64,000 bases of DNA, taken from contig NC_063015.1 of the NCBI RefSeq assembly GCF_020509005.1, positions 4,588,001 to 4,652,000 on the forward strand. The letters are read 5' to 3'. Source of the DNA: Fulvia fulva (taxonomy: Eukaryota > Ascomycota > Dothideomycetes > Mycosphaerellales > Mycosphaerellaceae). Below are positions 11,256 to 22,658 of this stretch, piece by piece. How positions within the stretch are numbered: the first letter of the stretch is position 1; each line of letters starts with the position of its first letter. The notes below the pieces were generated by a model. The model was given only the letters and a program-made list of their open reading frames with translations, was not told where the DNA came from and ran no database searches. A program made the position numbers and the translations under genes.

Positions 11256-11743
11256 GCAGCAGCAGCATTGGGAATGTGCACTGCGTGGTTTCACGGCGTG
11301 GCGTTAGAGAGGCGTACCAAAACGAGAGCGCAAAAGTTATGAGGCTGGGAGGGACATCATGGTAGCAAGGGCTAGAATTGCTTTCACGAGCAGCATTGCT
11401 GCCATCTCGGTGATGCATGATATACAGGTACTTTTTTGTCACAATGTTGCTTTCTGACCACATCTGCGACGATCTCATTGTGTACGCCGTCTGTTGCATT
11501 CGCCTCCAAGGTCTACCGAGCAACTTCCTGCATCACGAGCTAGACTGCCACTTCCACACACAGGCACCAGCGTCGTGGAGGTCCGCGGACACCAGAGCTT
11601 CTTTTCCCGTCTTCGCGGCGATGGCTACTAGCTGCACGAACTCGTGGCTTGTGGCAAGCTCCACACGATGAGGAACGGCGAAAGTGGTGACTCGGTAACA
11701 TCACCACTGTTCAGACAAAGCCAAAGGTTTCCATCAACATATC
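11256..11743. other. convergent intergenic
   Basis: 3' flanks of ARO3 and of the minus-strand sphingolipid methyltransferase. No other feature recognised. Confidence 0.5.
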
Positions 11744-13389
11744 CTACTTGGTCGATGGAAAGCTCGACTTGCCTGCAGCCTTGCTCGCGTCAAGCGCACC
11801 ATGCAGACCATGTTGGTTCGGCACGCCCTCAATGCGGTGGGTAGAGTTGATGTTCTTGACCAGAGTGAGCTGGTAGCAAGTCGCGCTACCTTGACGGGAG
11901 ATGATAGTGCTGTAAGCGAGGAAGAATTCCCAGATTCTGTACCATCTCACGCCATACTTGGGGATAATCTTATCCTTGTTGGCGAGCCAGTTGCGGTACC
12001 ATCTCCAGAGAGTTGCCGAGTAGTGCACGCCAATGGTATCGACAGCCTTGACTTCGAAGCCTGCGCCCTCGAGCTTGTCGACGAAGAAACCAAGTGGTGT
12101 TGATGCGTCAGCGCCGGGGAAGATGTACTTGTTCATGAACAAGCCCCAGATCAGGTCCTCGTACTGCCAGCTCTTGCGCAGACCAGCGATTTGCAGGAAG
12201 AAGACACCGTCGTCGTCGAGCATGTTGTGGACCTGGCTGAGGAAGGTGCTGAAGTAGCGGACACCGACGTGCTCGGCCATTTCGAGGCAGGTGATTTTGT
12301 TGTAGCCACCGGATGGGACAGGGATGTCGCGGTAATCCATGCACAAGATGCGGCTCTGCTCTTCGGGGATGCCGGCTTTGCGGAGACCACTGTTGCCCCA
12401 GGCAGTCTGGTTGCGACCAAGGGTGACACCAGTAGCTTCTGCGCCGTAGTTGACAGATGCGAACTTGGCGAGGGTGCCCCAGCCGCAGCCAATATCGAGC
12501 ATGCTCTCGCCCTTCTTGAGACCGATTTTCTCGCACACGATGGAGAGCTTGTTGTCCTGCAGCTGCTCGAGAGTCTCTTCCTTGTTGATGTCTGAGATGA
12601 TTCCGGAGGTGTAGATCATACGCGGACCCAAGAACCATCCATAGAAGTCATCACCACGATCGTAGTGGTCGCGAACCTGCTCCTCATCCTGCGAGCGGGA
12701 GTGAAGAATCACCTCAGGCATCATACCAGTCAAGAAGAACCAGAACAGCGACAGAGTGAATCGGAAGTTGGCCCAGTCGTGTCTGTACTCCATAACCTCC
12801 AGACAATCACCCTTGAAGTCCACCTTCTCGTCAAAGTACATCTCGTGAAAGGTTTCCATGGGAATCTTGTTCTTGCCTCTGTACCTTCTCCTGTCCTCAT
12901 CGCTCTTGAAGTCGAGGTAGTGCTCGATAGGTGCACCTGGGTAGCGGGCCTTCTCGTTCAGGCGAGGACTCATAGACGACGCGACGGTCCAGAAGGCCAT
13001 GAGGATGGGGACGGCGGTGAGGATGGCGAAGAAGATCCATGTGAAGAGGCCACCGCCGACTTGCCAGGAGAAGTAGGCGGGGATGGTTGCTAGGAGGGTG
13101 AAGAGGAAGAGGTTGTTGAATGTGTCGCTCGCTGGGCCGTCGGCGGGGAGAGGGGCGTTCTTGATTGCCGGGTACTGTCATGGCATATGTTAGTACGACG
13201 TAGCACAGACATGAAGTGAATGCTTCTGCCCACCGAAGTTGTCCGCACGCCATAGTTTTGCGATTCTGGCGCTGGCGAGGGAGCAGCGGGAGTCTCGACG
13301 AACTCGAAGTCGTCCTCCGGGGCGGAGATGCCCGGGTTCTTGCTGCCGTCCGACTGTCTGCTTTGGAACATGTTGATGGCAGTGCCCAT
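11744..13389 (-). CDS. MTS1: sphingolipid C9-methyltransferase
   Basis: Two exons, 13389-13234 and 13174-11744, encode 528 residues. The intron (13233-13175) has donor GTGGGC, a TACTAAC branch site and a CAG acceptor. The enzyme methylates C9 of the sphingoid base of fungal glucosylceramides, using S-adenosylmethionine at the ER. Visible features are an acidic N-terminus, two adjacent membrane segments (about residues 72-92 and 93-115), a further hydrophobic stretch (about 189-209), then a cyclopropane-fatty-acid-synthase-like methyltransferase domain. That domain has the SAM motif MLDIGCGWGTLA (from about 277) and the block CLEMAEHVGVRYF. The length matches the family. The ATG at 13389 gives a soluble N-terminus before the membrane pair. 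Confidence 0.92.
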
Positions 13390-14440
13390 GGACAATGGCA
13401 ATGTCGGCGGTGAAGGGGGGAGGGAGAACAGCAGCAGCGAGCAAGTCAGGACCGAGGACTGGGAGCTCGCGAATTGACGTGGACCCTGGCACACATGAAA
13501 CATGCCCACCAGAATCACTTGGCAATGCACTTTCTACCAACATCATTCACTCATGGGCATATCATCATATCCATCTGATGTCTCATTCTCGCCGGACGCG
13601 AATACGAAGCCATGGTAGACGCCATCGTAGACCTTGACACTGTGCGAATGTGTCTGCTTGTGCTCAGAACAAGGGGACAGCCACGGTAGCAGCCAAGGGG
13701 GCGTACGAGAAATAACGCTGTGCTCAACCTGCATTGATGGTCATCCGGCGAATCTGTCCGACACTGAGTCCCCTACGACATACTGGCACGTCCAACGAGC
13801 GATCAGCCAGCTGCGGCCTGAACGAGATCGCGGAGGTGGTTCAGCAGCATGCTGCCTGCACTGTCCTTAGGGGGGAAATCATGCGTTGCGGCTTGTGGCG
13901 TGTTCCGAATGGCGGAACAAGTTCATGTGCCAGAAGCATTGAGTATGATGGAAGTGACAGTCTGCTTGATTGCCAACACGTTGTTCGGCGATTATGTCAT
14001 CAAAGAAGGAGACACACATGCAGGCCGCTGGGATGGTATGCAACTTCGACAATCACATCCTGATCGCCACGGGCTCACCCGATGGCGAACAAGAAAGCCT
14101 CTCATGGCCATCTGCAGGTGTGATCCCGAGCCTACACCTGCACTCAGAACCCTGTGATTTTCGAGTACTTTCGTGCCTCACATGCTAACCTCCAAGATGA
14201 GTCTGCTCACTCGATTTCCTTCAGTGGGGCACAAGACAGTGAACGAAGTTTCGGTCCATCTAGATCACTCGACGTCGCAGTCACAAGATCAGATTCTTGC
14301 ATCTCAGAGACGACGCTCATCCACTGCCCTCAGATTCCGCCCCTCAAATACGAGCCTTTGCGCCGTAGTCCACATGCCGCCACCTGAACTTCCAACCACC
14401 ACGAAACCCACCAACACCATCACTTCACACCACCACAAAT
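13390..14440. promoter_or_regulatory. divergent intergenic, no gene recognised
   Basis: About 1 kb separates the methyltransferase and the gene at 14441. It should hold both promoters. I saw no convincing coding frame or distinct regulatory motif. Confidence 0.4.
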
Positions 14441-15189
14441 ATGGCGCCACGCAAACCCCAGTCCTGGGCCAAAGTCCGCGCCGCCGGCATTGCCGCGAAC
14501 AAAGTCAAGAACGCATCTGCCACACCTCAATCCGCTTGGACCGCTCTCATCCACCAGAACAACGAGCACGCTGGCAATCTGCGCGCGCTGATCAACCGCA
14601 AGGAGGAGGAGGCGCTATTTGGGGATGACGACGAGGAGGAAGATGCGGGTGATGACGTTGAGGGAGAGAAGAAGAAGAAGGGAAAGAAGGCAACCGTGAG
14701 TTATCGAGATTGGTGATAGGTCAGACACGCATGCTAACAAAGCCCCAGGAAAAGTCAAAGCCCAAGCCCCAGAAAATCACGAAGTCCACCAAGCCCAAGA
14801 AAGGCCAAACCTCCAAACCAGCGCGAACGACCCGCAGCTCCAAACGCAAGCCTATTATCGAAGACGACGCCTGCGAGCCCGAGATCGAATTCTGGCGTCC
14901 CTACGGCGGCGAGACCAGCAAAGACCCCGGCGCCACCTCTTGCCTCGGTCTCGCCCGTCTCTCGACCTGGCAGTACCCAAAGTTCGAGGAGGCGATGAAG
15001 GGGCTTCTGGATGTGTACGCAGCTGGTGCCGAGCTGGAGACCGAAGAATGGAAGCATGGTGGCGAGTCGGTGACGGATGTGTTGGCGAGGTTTAATAGCG
15101 AGGAGCAGGCTACTCTGATCAAGGATCAGATTGAGGGGGAGATGGTGAATGGACGGAAGGTGCAGGTGAGGTTTGTGGACGATGCGTAG
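14441..15189 (+). CDS. hypothetical lysine-rich protein with possible RRM-like C-terminus
   Basis: Two exons, 14441-14695 and 14749-15189, encode 231 residues. The intron (14696-14748) has donor GTGAGT, a GCTAAC branch site and a CAG acceptor, phase 0. The N-terminal 60 residues are basic to mixed, then comes an acidic run (about 62-76), a lysine-rich linker, and a compact C-terminal 95 residues. The end of that part, with VNGRKVQVRFVDDA, looks like the last strand of an RNA-recognition motif, and NSEEQATLIKDQIEG like its second helix. The first half of an RRM is not evident, so this is only a hint. The charged, lysine-rich build suggests a nuclear protein. Confidence 0.7.
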
Positions 15190-15314
15190 AGTCTCTCAGG
15201 GATGCGCGACGAAATTGCGGCCGTGGGACATGGGCTGATGGTGCAAGAGGTCGGCTGTGGCACACCCCCCGGGGTAGTCTTTTGCAGCCTGCATCCTGAT
15301 TCTCTTCGCAGGAG

Positions 15315-15782
15315 CTAGGTCATCTCCTCCGCTCTACAGACCTCACAGACCACAACCCTTACCCTCCTCCCCCTCACAACCATCATCTCCCCATCCACTG
15401 GGTCCTCACGACACTCACACCCCCACGCCATCTCCAAGAGCCCCTCAGTCGCATCCTCAAGCATCTGGACCGCAGTCTCAAGCTTATCCCCGCTCCTCCT
15501 CAACGTCGCTCTAGCGTCCGCAATCATCGCACGCATCGCCTCTGTATGTCTTTTATGACTGAATTTCTGATCTTTCGTCAGGATCAGGGCAAGGGCGGCG
15601 CTGTTGAGTTTGCGGAGTTGCTTGAGAATTTTCTTCAGAAGGATGGTCTCGTCTATCGTATCGTGTGGAGAACCCGAGATGTCGGTGCTATGAGAAGAAG
15701 ATGCCCCAGGTGTGGAAGCACGTAATGTTGTGCTGGAGGTGGTACTTTGGGCGTCATGCGGAGAAGACTGGGAGACCGACAT
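15315..15782 (-). CDS. hypothetical protein with C-terminal cysteine pairs
   Basis: A 155-residue intronless frame from ATG at 15782, convergent with the gene at 14441. The first 45 residues are serine- and threonine-rich and probably disordered. Residues about 45-120 look helical (ILKQLRKLNSAALALILTK). The end has CECREDP and CEVCRAEEM, four cysteines that could bind one metal ion. I do not recognise the family. Protein-like composition and a clean start support a real gene. Confidence 0.5.
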   Translation of the reverse strand: MSVSQSSPHDAQSTTSSTTLRASTPGASSSHSTDISGSPHDTIDETILLKKILKQLRKLNSAALALILTKDQKFSHKRHTEAMRAMIADARATLRRSGDKLETAVQMLEDATEGLLEMAWGCECREDPVDGEMMVVRGRRVRVVVCEVCRAEEMT

Positions 15783-16953
15783 GTTGAATTCTTGGCGCTG
15801 GTTTTGCCAGTTCGAGGGTGCTGTCGTTCCCCAAATGTCGTCTTTGTGAGCATAGTGGCTTGATTATGCAGTATTTGCGCGGAGAGTTGGCGAAGGCCCG
15901 GCTCTGTGGTGAGTGGCTCAAGCTGGTAATTGCGACCTCCTGACCGTTCCCTGACTCGACAGCCTGACAGTGTTTTCTGCGTCGAAACTTCCCCACATGT
16001 ACACTGACGACTTCCTTCAATGAGAGACACTCTTTCCGTCAGACCAGTATTTTGTGTCTTGTCAGCCTACTTCCACTTCCCCCTCACCACAAGTGACAGA
16101 TAACAACCCACCCGAGTGAAGATCAAAGCTCCAGCATCATTTTGATTATTCCAATCTCTACTTCAATACCCCGTATCGACTGTCCCACATCCCGATTCTT
16201 CGACGAAAACCACAAGATAAGTATCAGCAAGCTCACCGCCATTCGGGCATGCATCCGACGCCGCCATTCGCATTCCAGTCGTCGCGGGAAACAGGAAGAA
16301 AGAAAAAGCCTGATTGGCGATCGTATTCGGCAATCTCGTGCCAGGAAACAGCTGTCGCCAATTCCCAGCGATGGCCATTTCGGTCTGGGTTCTGTTGATG
16401 CCGGGGCCCCACACAATTGCATCGTGATCGGCTGGTTTTCTTTCAGCTGGGCACCTGGGCAGGAGGGAGGCCTGGGGGGGAGACTTCGCTGTCAGCGTGT
16501 GTGTAGGTGTACGTAGCGCGTTGCTGCTCGGTGCGTGCCAAGAACAGTGCAAGCTTACATAAGTATCGTTCACGCGCCAGGGCTGTACGGTTGAGCTTGT
16601 TGATCAGGAGTGAGATGGGGCCAGGCTGATGCCAACTGTCGAGGTGTCCATGGACGAAAACGGACATGCAGGGAAGCGTGTCATAGTGGTGTGTGATGTA
16701 GGATAGATGCTACACCATGGCCTCGTGTCGTTGTCACCGTTGTCAATGCTGTGAGGCGTCGTGGACGCGTCCCACCAAGAGTCGAGGAGAGCAGGCTCAC
16801 GTTGGTTGGACCTTCTGCCGTCCGCGACACAGGTAGTCTACATGTAGGAGTTATAGTATGCCGTAGTCTCGCGCGTCATGGCCCCAGCATCCTATTCCTG
16901 CAGCTTGCACCACTGCCGCACCTACACACAACCTGAGCAGAGCAGCCTACACC
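15783..16953. promoter_or_regulatory. divergent intergenic
   Basis: About 1.2 kb that should hold the promoters of the 15315-15782 gene and of the channel gene. Overlapping short frames on both strands show no family features. Confidence 0.4.
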
Positions 16954-19749
16954 ATGGCCGAGCTCTTCACGCTCGTCCTCGCAAAGGACCCGGACGATGA
17001 TCCTGGCGATCCAGACTACGGCAAATTGATGGGAGCCACCGATCCGCGCGCAACCACGATCCAAATCCTCATCTCCATCACCTTCGGCATTGTCGCCTTC
17101 CTCACCTTCTGCGTGCTACGACCGCGATGGCCGGGACTGTATGCTGCGAGGAAGCACCAGAAGGATGAGGCGACGGCGCTGCCGGACTTACCTGCCACCC
17201 TGTTCGGCTGGATCATACCGCTGTGGAAGATCACGGAGCAGCAGGTGCTGGCCAGCGCAGGACTTGATGCATATGTCTTCCTGCGCTTCTTCGTCATGGC
17301 CATGAAGTTCTTGGGCCTGGCGGGAGTCCTGAGCCTGGTTGTGATCAAGCCGGTGCATGATGCCTACCCGGACGACGAAGACAATAACCCTTTCGACAAC
17401 GACACAGACACCGACGAGTCGTTGTCGCTATTCCGACAGAGCATGAAGCGATCAGTGCATGTGTTGCAGGGTAATGATAGCAGCGGAAATGGAACGTGGA
17501 ACGGCACAGTACCGTTCTTTCCGGGCAACCTCGAAACAGACTACCTCTGGATGTACATCATATTCGCGTACCTATTTTCGCTCTTGGCCATATACTTGAT
17601 TGTCAGCGAGACGAGGAGAGTCATCGAAGTGCGGCAGGAGTTCCTCGGAGCGCAGACCACCATCACCGACAGGACGATAAGACTCAGTGGCATTCCTCGC
17701 GACATGCAAGATGAAGATCGAGTGAAAGACTTCGTCGAGAGCCTGGACATCGGGAAAGTGGATAGCGTGGTGCTTTGCAGAAACTGGAAGAAGCTGGATC
17801 AGGCCATGACATCGAGAATGGACACATTAAGACGACTAGAAGAGGCGTACACGATTTACCTTAGCGATCGCAGGGTCGAGCGAAATGGCGAGACGTTACC
17901 TATCGCGCAGCCAGCGCCGCCTGGACCTGGAGGCGGCGCACTCGCCGCTGAAGACGACGAGAGCTCGCCATTGAATGGAGCCGGTGGTAACGACAACGTT
18001 GCGCGACCGTACTCGAAGACGCGACCACAAGCGACCATACGACATGGCTTTTTGCGGTTGAGACGACACAAGGTGGATGCCATCGATCACTACGAGGAGA
18101 AATTACGCACCGCAGACGAAGAGGTTCAGCGCCTGCGGGGAGAACAGCATGAGCCTACACCTCTGGCCTTTGTGACACTGGACTCGGTGGCCTCTTGCCA
18201 GATGACAATACAGGCCGTCTTGGACCCCTCGCCGTTGCAGCTCATCGCGAACCAGAGTCCCGAACCGGCAGATGTGATCTGGCCCAATACATACCTATCC
18301 CGGAGGAGTCGCATGGTGCGCTCGTGGTCAATAACAGTGCTCATCGTGCTGCTCACCATCTTCTGGTCGGCGCTTTTCGTCCCCATAGCCGGTCTGCTGA
18401 ACGTGGAGACCATCGGCCGAGTGTTTCCAGGTCTGAAGGAGGTTTTAAAGAACCACGACAACGTCCGCGCGTTGGTCAACACACAGCTGCCTACCGCCAT
18501 TGCATCTCTCCTCACAGTCCTCGTGCCTTACCTTTATTACTGGCTATCCTGGTACCAAGGCATGATCTCTAGTGGAGATGTCGAGCTGTCTGCAATATCG
18601 AAGAACTTCTTCTTCACCTTCTTCAACTTCTTCGTCATCTTCACGATCCTGGGAACAGCATCCAAGTTCTACCAGATCTTCGCGCAATTTGGCGATGCGA
18701 TCCGAGACATTCAGAAGGTCGCGTACACTCTCGCCAAATCGTTGCAGAACTTGCTGCCGTTCTACACGAACTTTATCATTCTTCAAGGTCTTGGGCTGTT
18801 CCCGTTCCGATTACTGGAAGTCGGAAGTATGAGCCTGTACCCCATCTTCCTCATGGGCGCGAAGACGCCGCGCGACTATGCTGAACTGGTGCAGCCACCG
18901 ATCTTCATCTATGGCTTCTATCTACCGAATGCACTGCTCATCTTCATCATCTGCATGGTCTACTCGGTGCTCCGCAGTTCTTGGCAAGTCTTGCTGGCAG
19001 GATTCATCTACTTCGCGTTTGGACACTTTGTGTACAAGTACCAGCTTCTGTACGCCATGGACCATCGACAGCAGACTAGTGGCAGGGTGTGGGGGATGAT
19101 TTGCGATCGCATCTTTGTCGGCATGGTGTTCTTTCAGCTCGCCACTGCGGGCCAACTGATCCTCCAAGGCGCCGTTGCGAGAAGTGTCATGATGGTACCG
19201 CTCGTCATTGCCACCATCTGGATCAGCATTGTGTACGGCAAGACCTACAAGCCGCTACTGAAGTTCATCGCCTTGCGGAGCATTAAACGTGGCGAAGCGA
19301 TCGAGAGCTACAGCGACATGGATCCACGATACAGCGATCACGAGCTGGGTAGAAGCGACAGCGAGCCCAACGAACATGGCAGTCCGGATGCCCCTCTCAG
19401 CTACGCTGCAAGCCTCAATAGTACGAACTTGGCACCTGAAAGGAACATTTGGGCGAACGACGACCCAGTACAGACAGCACAAGCAGCTGTACAGCACAAG
19501 ATCAGACACAAGAAACCCACGCCTCCTGATGTTGTGACACGCTTTGTGAATCCTAGTCTCGTAGCACCACTCGGCCGAGTATGGATAGCAGACAAGGATT
19601 TCCGTAGAGAGGGCGCCGGCGAGCAAGAGGAGGGCCTTATGGACCTCGAAGACGGCGAACGAGCGCCAGAGTATGATCGACCACCGGAGCATGAGCGTCG
19701 TTGCAATCGAGGTGCAGGCGCGGCTGATGCTATTAATGCTGCAGTATAA
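16954..19749 (+). CDS. OSCA/TMEM63-family (CSC1/DUF221) calcium-permeable channel-like protein
   Basis: A 931-residue intronless membrane protein of the CSC1/RSN1/PHM7 family. Members studied elsewhere are osmotically or mechanically gated cation channels. One membrane segment lies at about residues 28-50 and two more near 100-150 and 200-220. A cytosolic loop with RRM-like start (TDRTIRLSGIPRDMQDEDRV) and charged helices runs to about 450. The seven-helix core spans about 455-780, including SKFYQIFAQFGDAI and LLPFYTNFIILQGLGLFP. An acidic C-terminal tail follows. The N-terminus carries the typical fungal block with FGWIIPLWKITEQQVL. Fungi carry several paralogues, so which one this is stays open. 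It could act in the plasma membrane or an endomembrane. Confidence 0.9.
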   Translation: MAELFTLVLAKDPDDDPGDPDYGKLMGATDPRATTIQILISITFGIVAFLTFCVLRPRWPGLYAARKHQKDEATALPDLPATLFGWIIPLWKITEQQVLASAGLDAYVFLRFFVMAMKFLGLAGVLSLVVIKPVHDAYPDDEDNNPFDNDTDTDESLSLFRQSMKRSVHVLQGNDSSGNGTWNGTVPFFPGNLETDYLWMYIIFAYLFSLLAIYLIVSETRRVIEVRQEFLGAQTTITDRTIRLSGIPRDMQDEDRVKDFVESLDIGKVDSVVLCRNWKKLDQAMTSRMDTLRRLEEAYTIYLSDRRVERNGETLPIAQPAPPGPGGGALAAEDDESSPLNGAGGNDNVARPYSKTRPQATIRHGFLRLRRHKVDAIDHYEEKLRTADEEVQRLRGEQHEPTPLAFVTLDSVASCQMTIQAVLDPSPLQLIANQSPEPADVIWPNTYLSRRSRMVRSWSITVLIVLLTIFWSALFVPIAGLLNVETIGRVFPGLKEVLKNHDNVRALVNTQLPTAIASLLTVLVPYLYYWLSWYQGMISSGDVELSAISKNFFFTFFNFFVIFTILGTASKFYQIFAQFGDAIRDIQKVAYTLAKSLQNLLPFYTNFIILQGLGLFPFRLLEVGSMSLYPIFLMGAKTPRDYAELVQPPIFIYGFYLPNALLIFIICMVYSVLRSSWQVLLAGFIYFAFGHFVYKYQLLYAMDHRQQTSGRVWGMICDRIFVGMVFFQLATAGQLILQGAVARSVMMVPLVIATIWISIVYGKTYKPLLKFIALRSIKRGEAIESYSDMDPRYSDHELGRSDSEPNEHGSPDAPLSYAASLNSTNLAPERNIWANDDPVQTAQAAVQHKIRHKKPTPPDVVTRFVNPSLVAPLGRVWIADKDFRREGAGEQEEGLMDLEDGERAPEYDRPPEHERRCNRGAGAADAINAAV

Positions 19750-20043
19750 CACAAACGACGAAACGGATCTAGATTGAAAGAGCAGGGAGGGAGCATAGAC
19801 ATTATTACTTGTACAGCGCGGCGTTGGCGATTTGCTGATTTGCATGATACCCACACCGCGTTCGGCATCTGTAGAGACGATACGATAATGAGAATGATTA
19901 TGGTGTACAGCCTTACGATCGGGAATGTTGTTGGTAAGCAAGAGGTCTACTGGTAAAGTGACCTTACTGCGAGGTATTCATACAGATCCTATCCACATCT
20001 GCCGCAACAAATTGCGGCTCCACATCCGGTGCTTCGAGGCTAA

Positions 20044-20517
20044 ACCTCGCTATCTCTAGTAGGTAGTGAGATTGAGTGGGAACAACAGCGAGGCTCTCTC
20101 GCCCGGGACTTCAGCATCCCCATATTGCAAAACCTCGTCTTCAATGGCACCGGCTACGACACTGACATCTTCAACTGGGCATCTGACGTCGACGTCCTGG
20201 ACGAGAAAGCCCGGTCTCTGATCGACTCAATCTCTCCCAATCTCACTCGAGTCACTTCCTTCCGCGACTGTGGTGGAATCCTCATCACCTCGCAGGGATG
20301 GGCGGATCCGTATAATGCTGCAACGTGGCCCATTGAGCACTTGAAACAGGTCGAGGAGTTCTTTGGAGGGGACATCGGGGAGTGGTATAAGTTGTGTTGC
20401 GAAGGCAATGGTGAGCGTGCGATATTCAGCTCCGGCCTCCAGGACGATGCCAAGCCGGCTTCTCATTGGCGATCATCAACAGGTCCATATTGCCTAAGGC
20501 ATCAAGACTTAGTCTAG
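20044..20517 (+). pseudogene. C-terminal relic of a tannase/feruloyl esterase
   Basis: An open stretch bounded upstream by TAA (20041-20043) matches the C-terminal part of fungal tannase-family esterases: the IPILQNLVFNGTGYDTD region, NWASDVDVLD, ISPNLTRVTSFRDCGG and SQGWADPYNAATWPIEHL. The aspartate of GWADP is the family's catalytic acid. The nucleophile-elbow region upstream is missing, and after FFGGDIGEWYKLC the sequence no longer resembles the family, so the usual PGxxHC catalytic histidine block is absent. No ATG begins the frame. It is therefore a truncated relic about 120 codons long. Confidence 0.72.
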
Positions 20518-21296
20518 CTAAGGCATCGAGACCCACTCCACCTTCGATCGAGACTGGCCTACAACACGTTGCTATACAGCCGGAAGCTGTATATCGCATG
20601 GTCAGCTCGTCGCTTCGCGATGCCATAGATGATAGCACGGTCAGGACTCAGGAGCCACAGCACATTTTGTTGTCTTTCCTGTCGCTCTGTACATTTCTGC
20701 CACGAAGTTTTGCTTTCCCGAGTCTGGCCATGTCAACTTGCTTGATGCTGGTGTACCATGTCGGGTAGGACAAAGTTTTCGACTCTCCTTCCAGACTTCC
20801 AGTGGAACCTGCAATTCAGCGATGAAACGCAAGCAATACTGTCCGCGAATCGCGTCCGCTCCAGAACAATGCATAAACATGGACAAGCTGTATAAGGTTC
20901 AGCAAGCATTTGCTGACACTGTGATCCATGAGCGCTGCTTCTAGCCCTTTGATCCATTCAGAGCACAACAACATCCAGTCGACGGCATCGTCCAGGAAGC
21001 ACAAGGCGGGAGGCAGCGGTGGTAATGACACGCTGGAATGGCCCCAAACGCCCTTGGGCGGCGACAAACCGTGAAGATATCTCATGTTCGCTCTCCAAAC
21101 TGAACAGGCCATGAACCGGGATATCCTCGAGCCTTGCGCCAGAGCTTGCCATGTTTGACACCCGCCCTTCCGAAGATGGCAGGGAACTCCACGATCCCAC
21201 ATTGATCGCAGGACGGGGCCCTTTATCCGTTGGTCATGTCGCTCCAACCTTTCTCGCCTTCTGCACGCACGCATGTCGTGCCTCTAACGACGAAGA
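20518..21296. other. intergenic
   Basis: Promoter side of the rhodopsin-like gene plus sequence beyond the tannase relic. No gene recognised. Confidence 0.45.
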
Positions 21297-22658
21297 ATGA
21301 CAAACCACACATCAGGTCAAGCTGTAGTGGCGACAATATGGGTTCTAGCATCTATAGCGACCCTGGCCGTGGGACTGCGGCTGTACGCACGCTATCTCCT
21401 GGTTCGAAACGGCGGCATTGAGTGAGTCCATTTATCCATCGTGAGCACTGGCATCAGCCACGGTCCTGACATTCTCTCCAGCGACTGGACTGTGGCAATA
21501 GCACTTGCCTTTGCGCTGGCCATGACGCTTGCGATCACGTCACAAGTACACTACGGCCTAGGCAAGCGTGGCTCACAGGTGGCAGACATTGACACCGAGA
21601 ATGTGATGAAGAGCCTGTGGGTAGCGATCTGGCTCTACTATCTCGCCATAGGTTTCGCCCGACTCTCAATTATCTTGCAGTGCATGCGTATCTTCCCGCA
21701 AGCGGACGGTCGCAGAACGAGATGGCTGGTGCTGTATGCCATGATCGCGGTCAACACTTCACTCCAGACCTGGGGATTTTTCAGTACAGTATTCTTCTGC
21801 AAACCGATAGACGCATACTGGAAAACGACCATATCAGACGAGTACTGCCTTAATCGAAAGGTCATCTGGCTGTTCAACTCTTCTATGGGCATGGCACTGG
21901 ATATTGCTGTTGCCGTACTGCCACTACCGTGGATCAACCAGCTGCGCTTGCCGCAAAGCCAGAAGGCGATGCTAATGGGCGTGTTTGTTCTTGCTGGTCT
22001 ACCTTGTCTACTAGCGATGATACGGGTACAGTCACTTGTACAGGTTGCTACCTCGCACGATCCATCTTACGACAACGCCACCCTCGCCATCTTGAGTGCC
22101 AACGAGGTCTACGTTGGAATCGTCTGTGCCTGCTTGCCCACGCTGAAGGCATTCTTTGTCCGTTTGACACCTCGCGTGACGAACACGGCACCTGCGAACA
22201 GGCTCAGAGATGCGGCATCCTGGCTCAAGCGTTTCAAGCCACGCAGGAGACAGCACGACACCATCCACCTGACGACTGTGCGAACCAAGCAAGATCATAG
22301 GTGGACCAGCAAGAGTGCGCTCATCGGCAGATCGAACTCGTCTTCGCAGCAAACGACGGATGATCACGGCGCCATTCGTGTGGAATGCGTCGTTGAACAA
22401 GAAGTCGAGATCGCGAAACCGGCACAGGCTTTGGACCACACGCACATATTTGGTTCCTCTCAAGCCGACAGTTTCTGGCAGCTGAGTCAATGGGAGAAAG
22501 AGGCCGGCACGCATGGCATGAAATCGCTCACTCGGGGTGATTCCAGCACTAGTGCCGGTCACAATCGTGGCACCAGCAGGACTGCTATCTCGAGCGGCTT
22601 TGGAGCCGGTAGAAGTCGTGACCGCAGCGCCAGTCGAAAACGTACCAGTCGCGGGTGA
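21297..22658 (+). CDS. fungal rhodopsin-like seven-transmembrane protein
   Basis: Two exons, 21297-21421 and 21482-22658, encode 433 residues. The intron (21422-21481) has donor GTGAGT, a CTGAC branch site and a CAG acceptor. The protein is one of the large fungal family of seven-helix rhodopsin-domain proteins, with exon 1 supplying the first helix (VVATIWVLASIATLAVGLRL). The junction makes the family's DDW motif (GGIDDWTVAIALAFA). Later marks are FARLSIILQCMRIF, CKPIDAYWKT, CLNRKVIWLFNSS and DIAVAVLPLPWINQL. A polar tail of about 150 residues follows the last helix. Members of this family include plant-surface sensing and PTH11-like proteins, but no ligand or role can be assigned here. Confidence 0.88.

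Noticed and set aside
12108..12638. A 176-codon open frame in the methyltransferase locus
   Set aside because: It is on the same strand in another frame of a clear conserved gene; its arginine-, histidine- and proline-rich composition is typical of a shadow frame.
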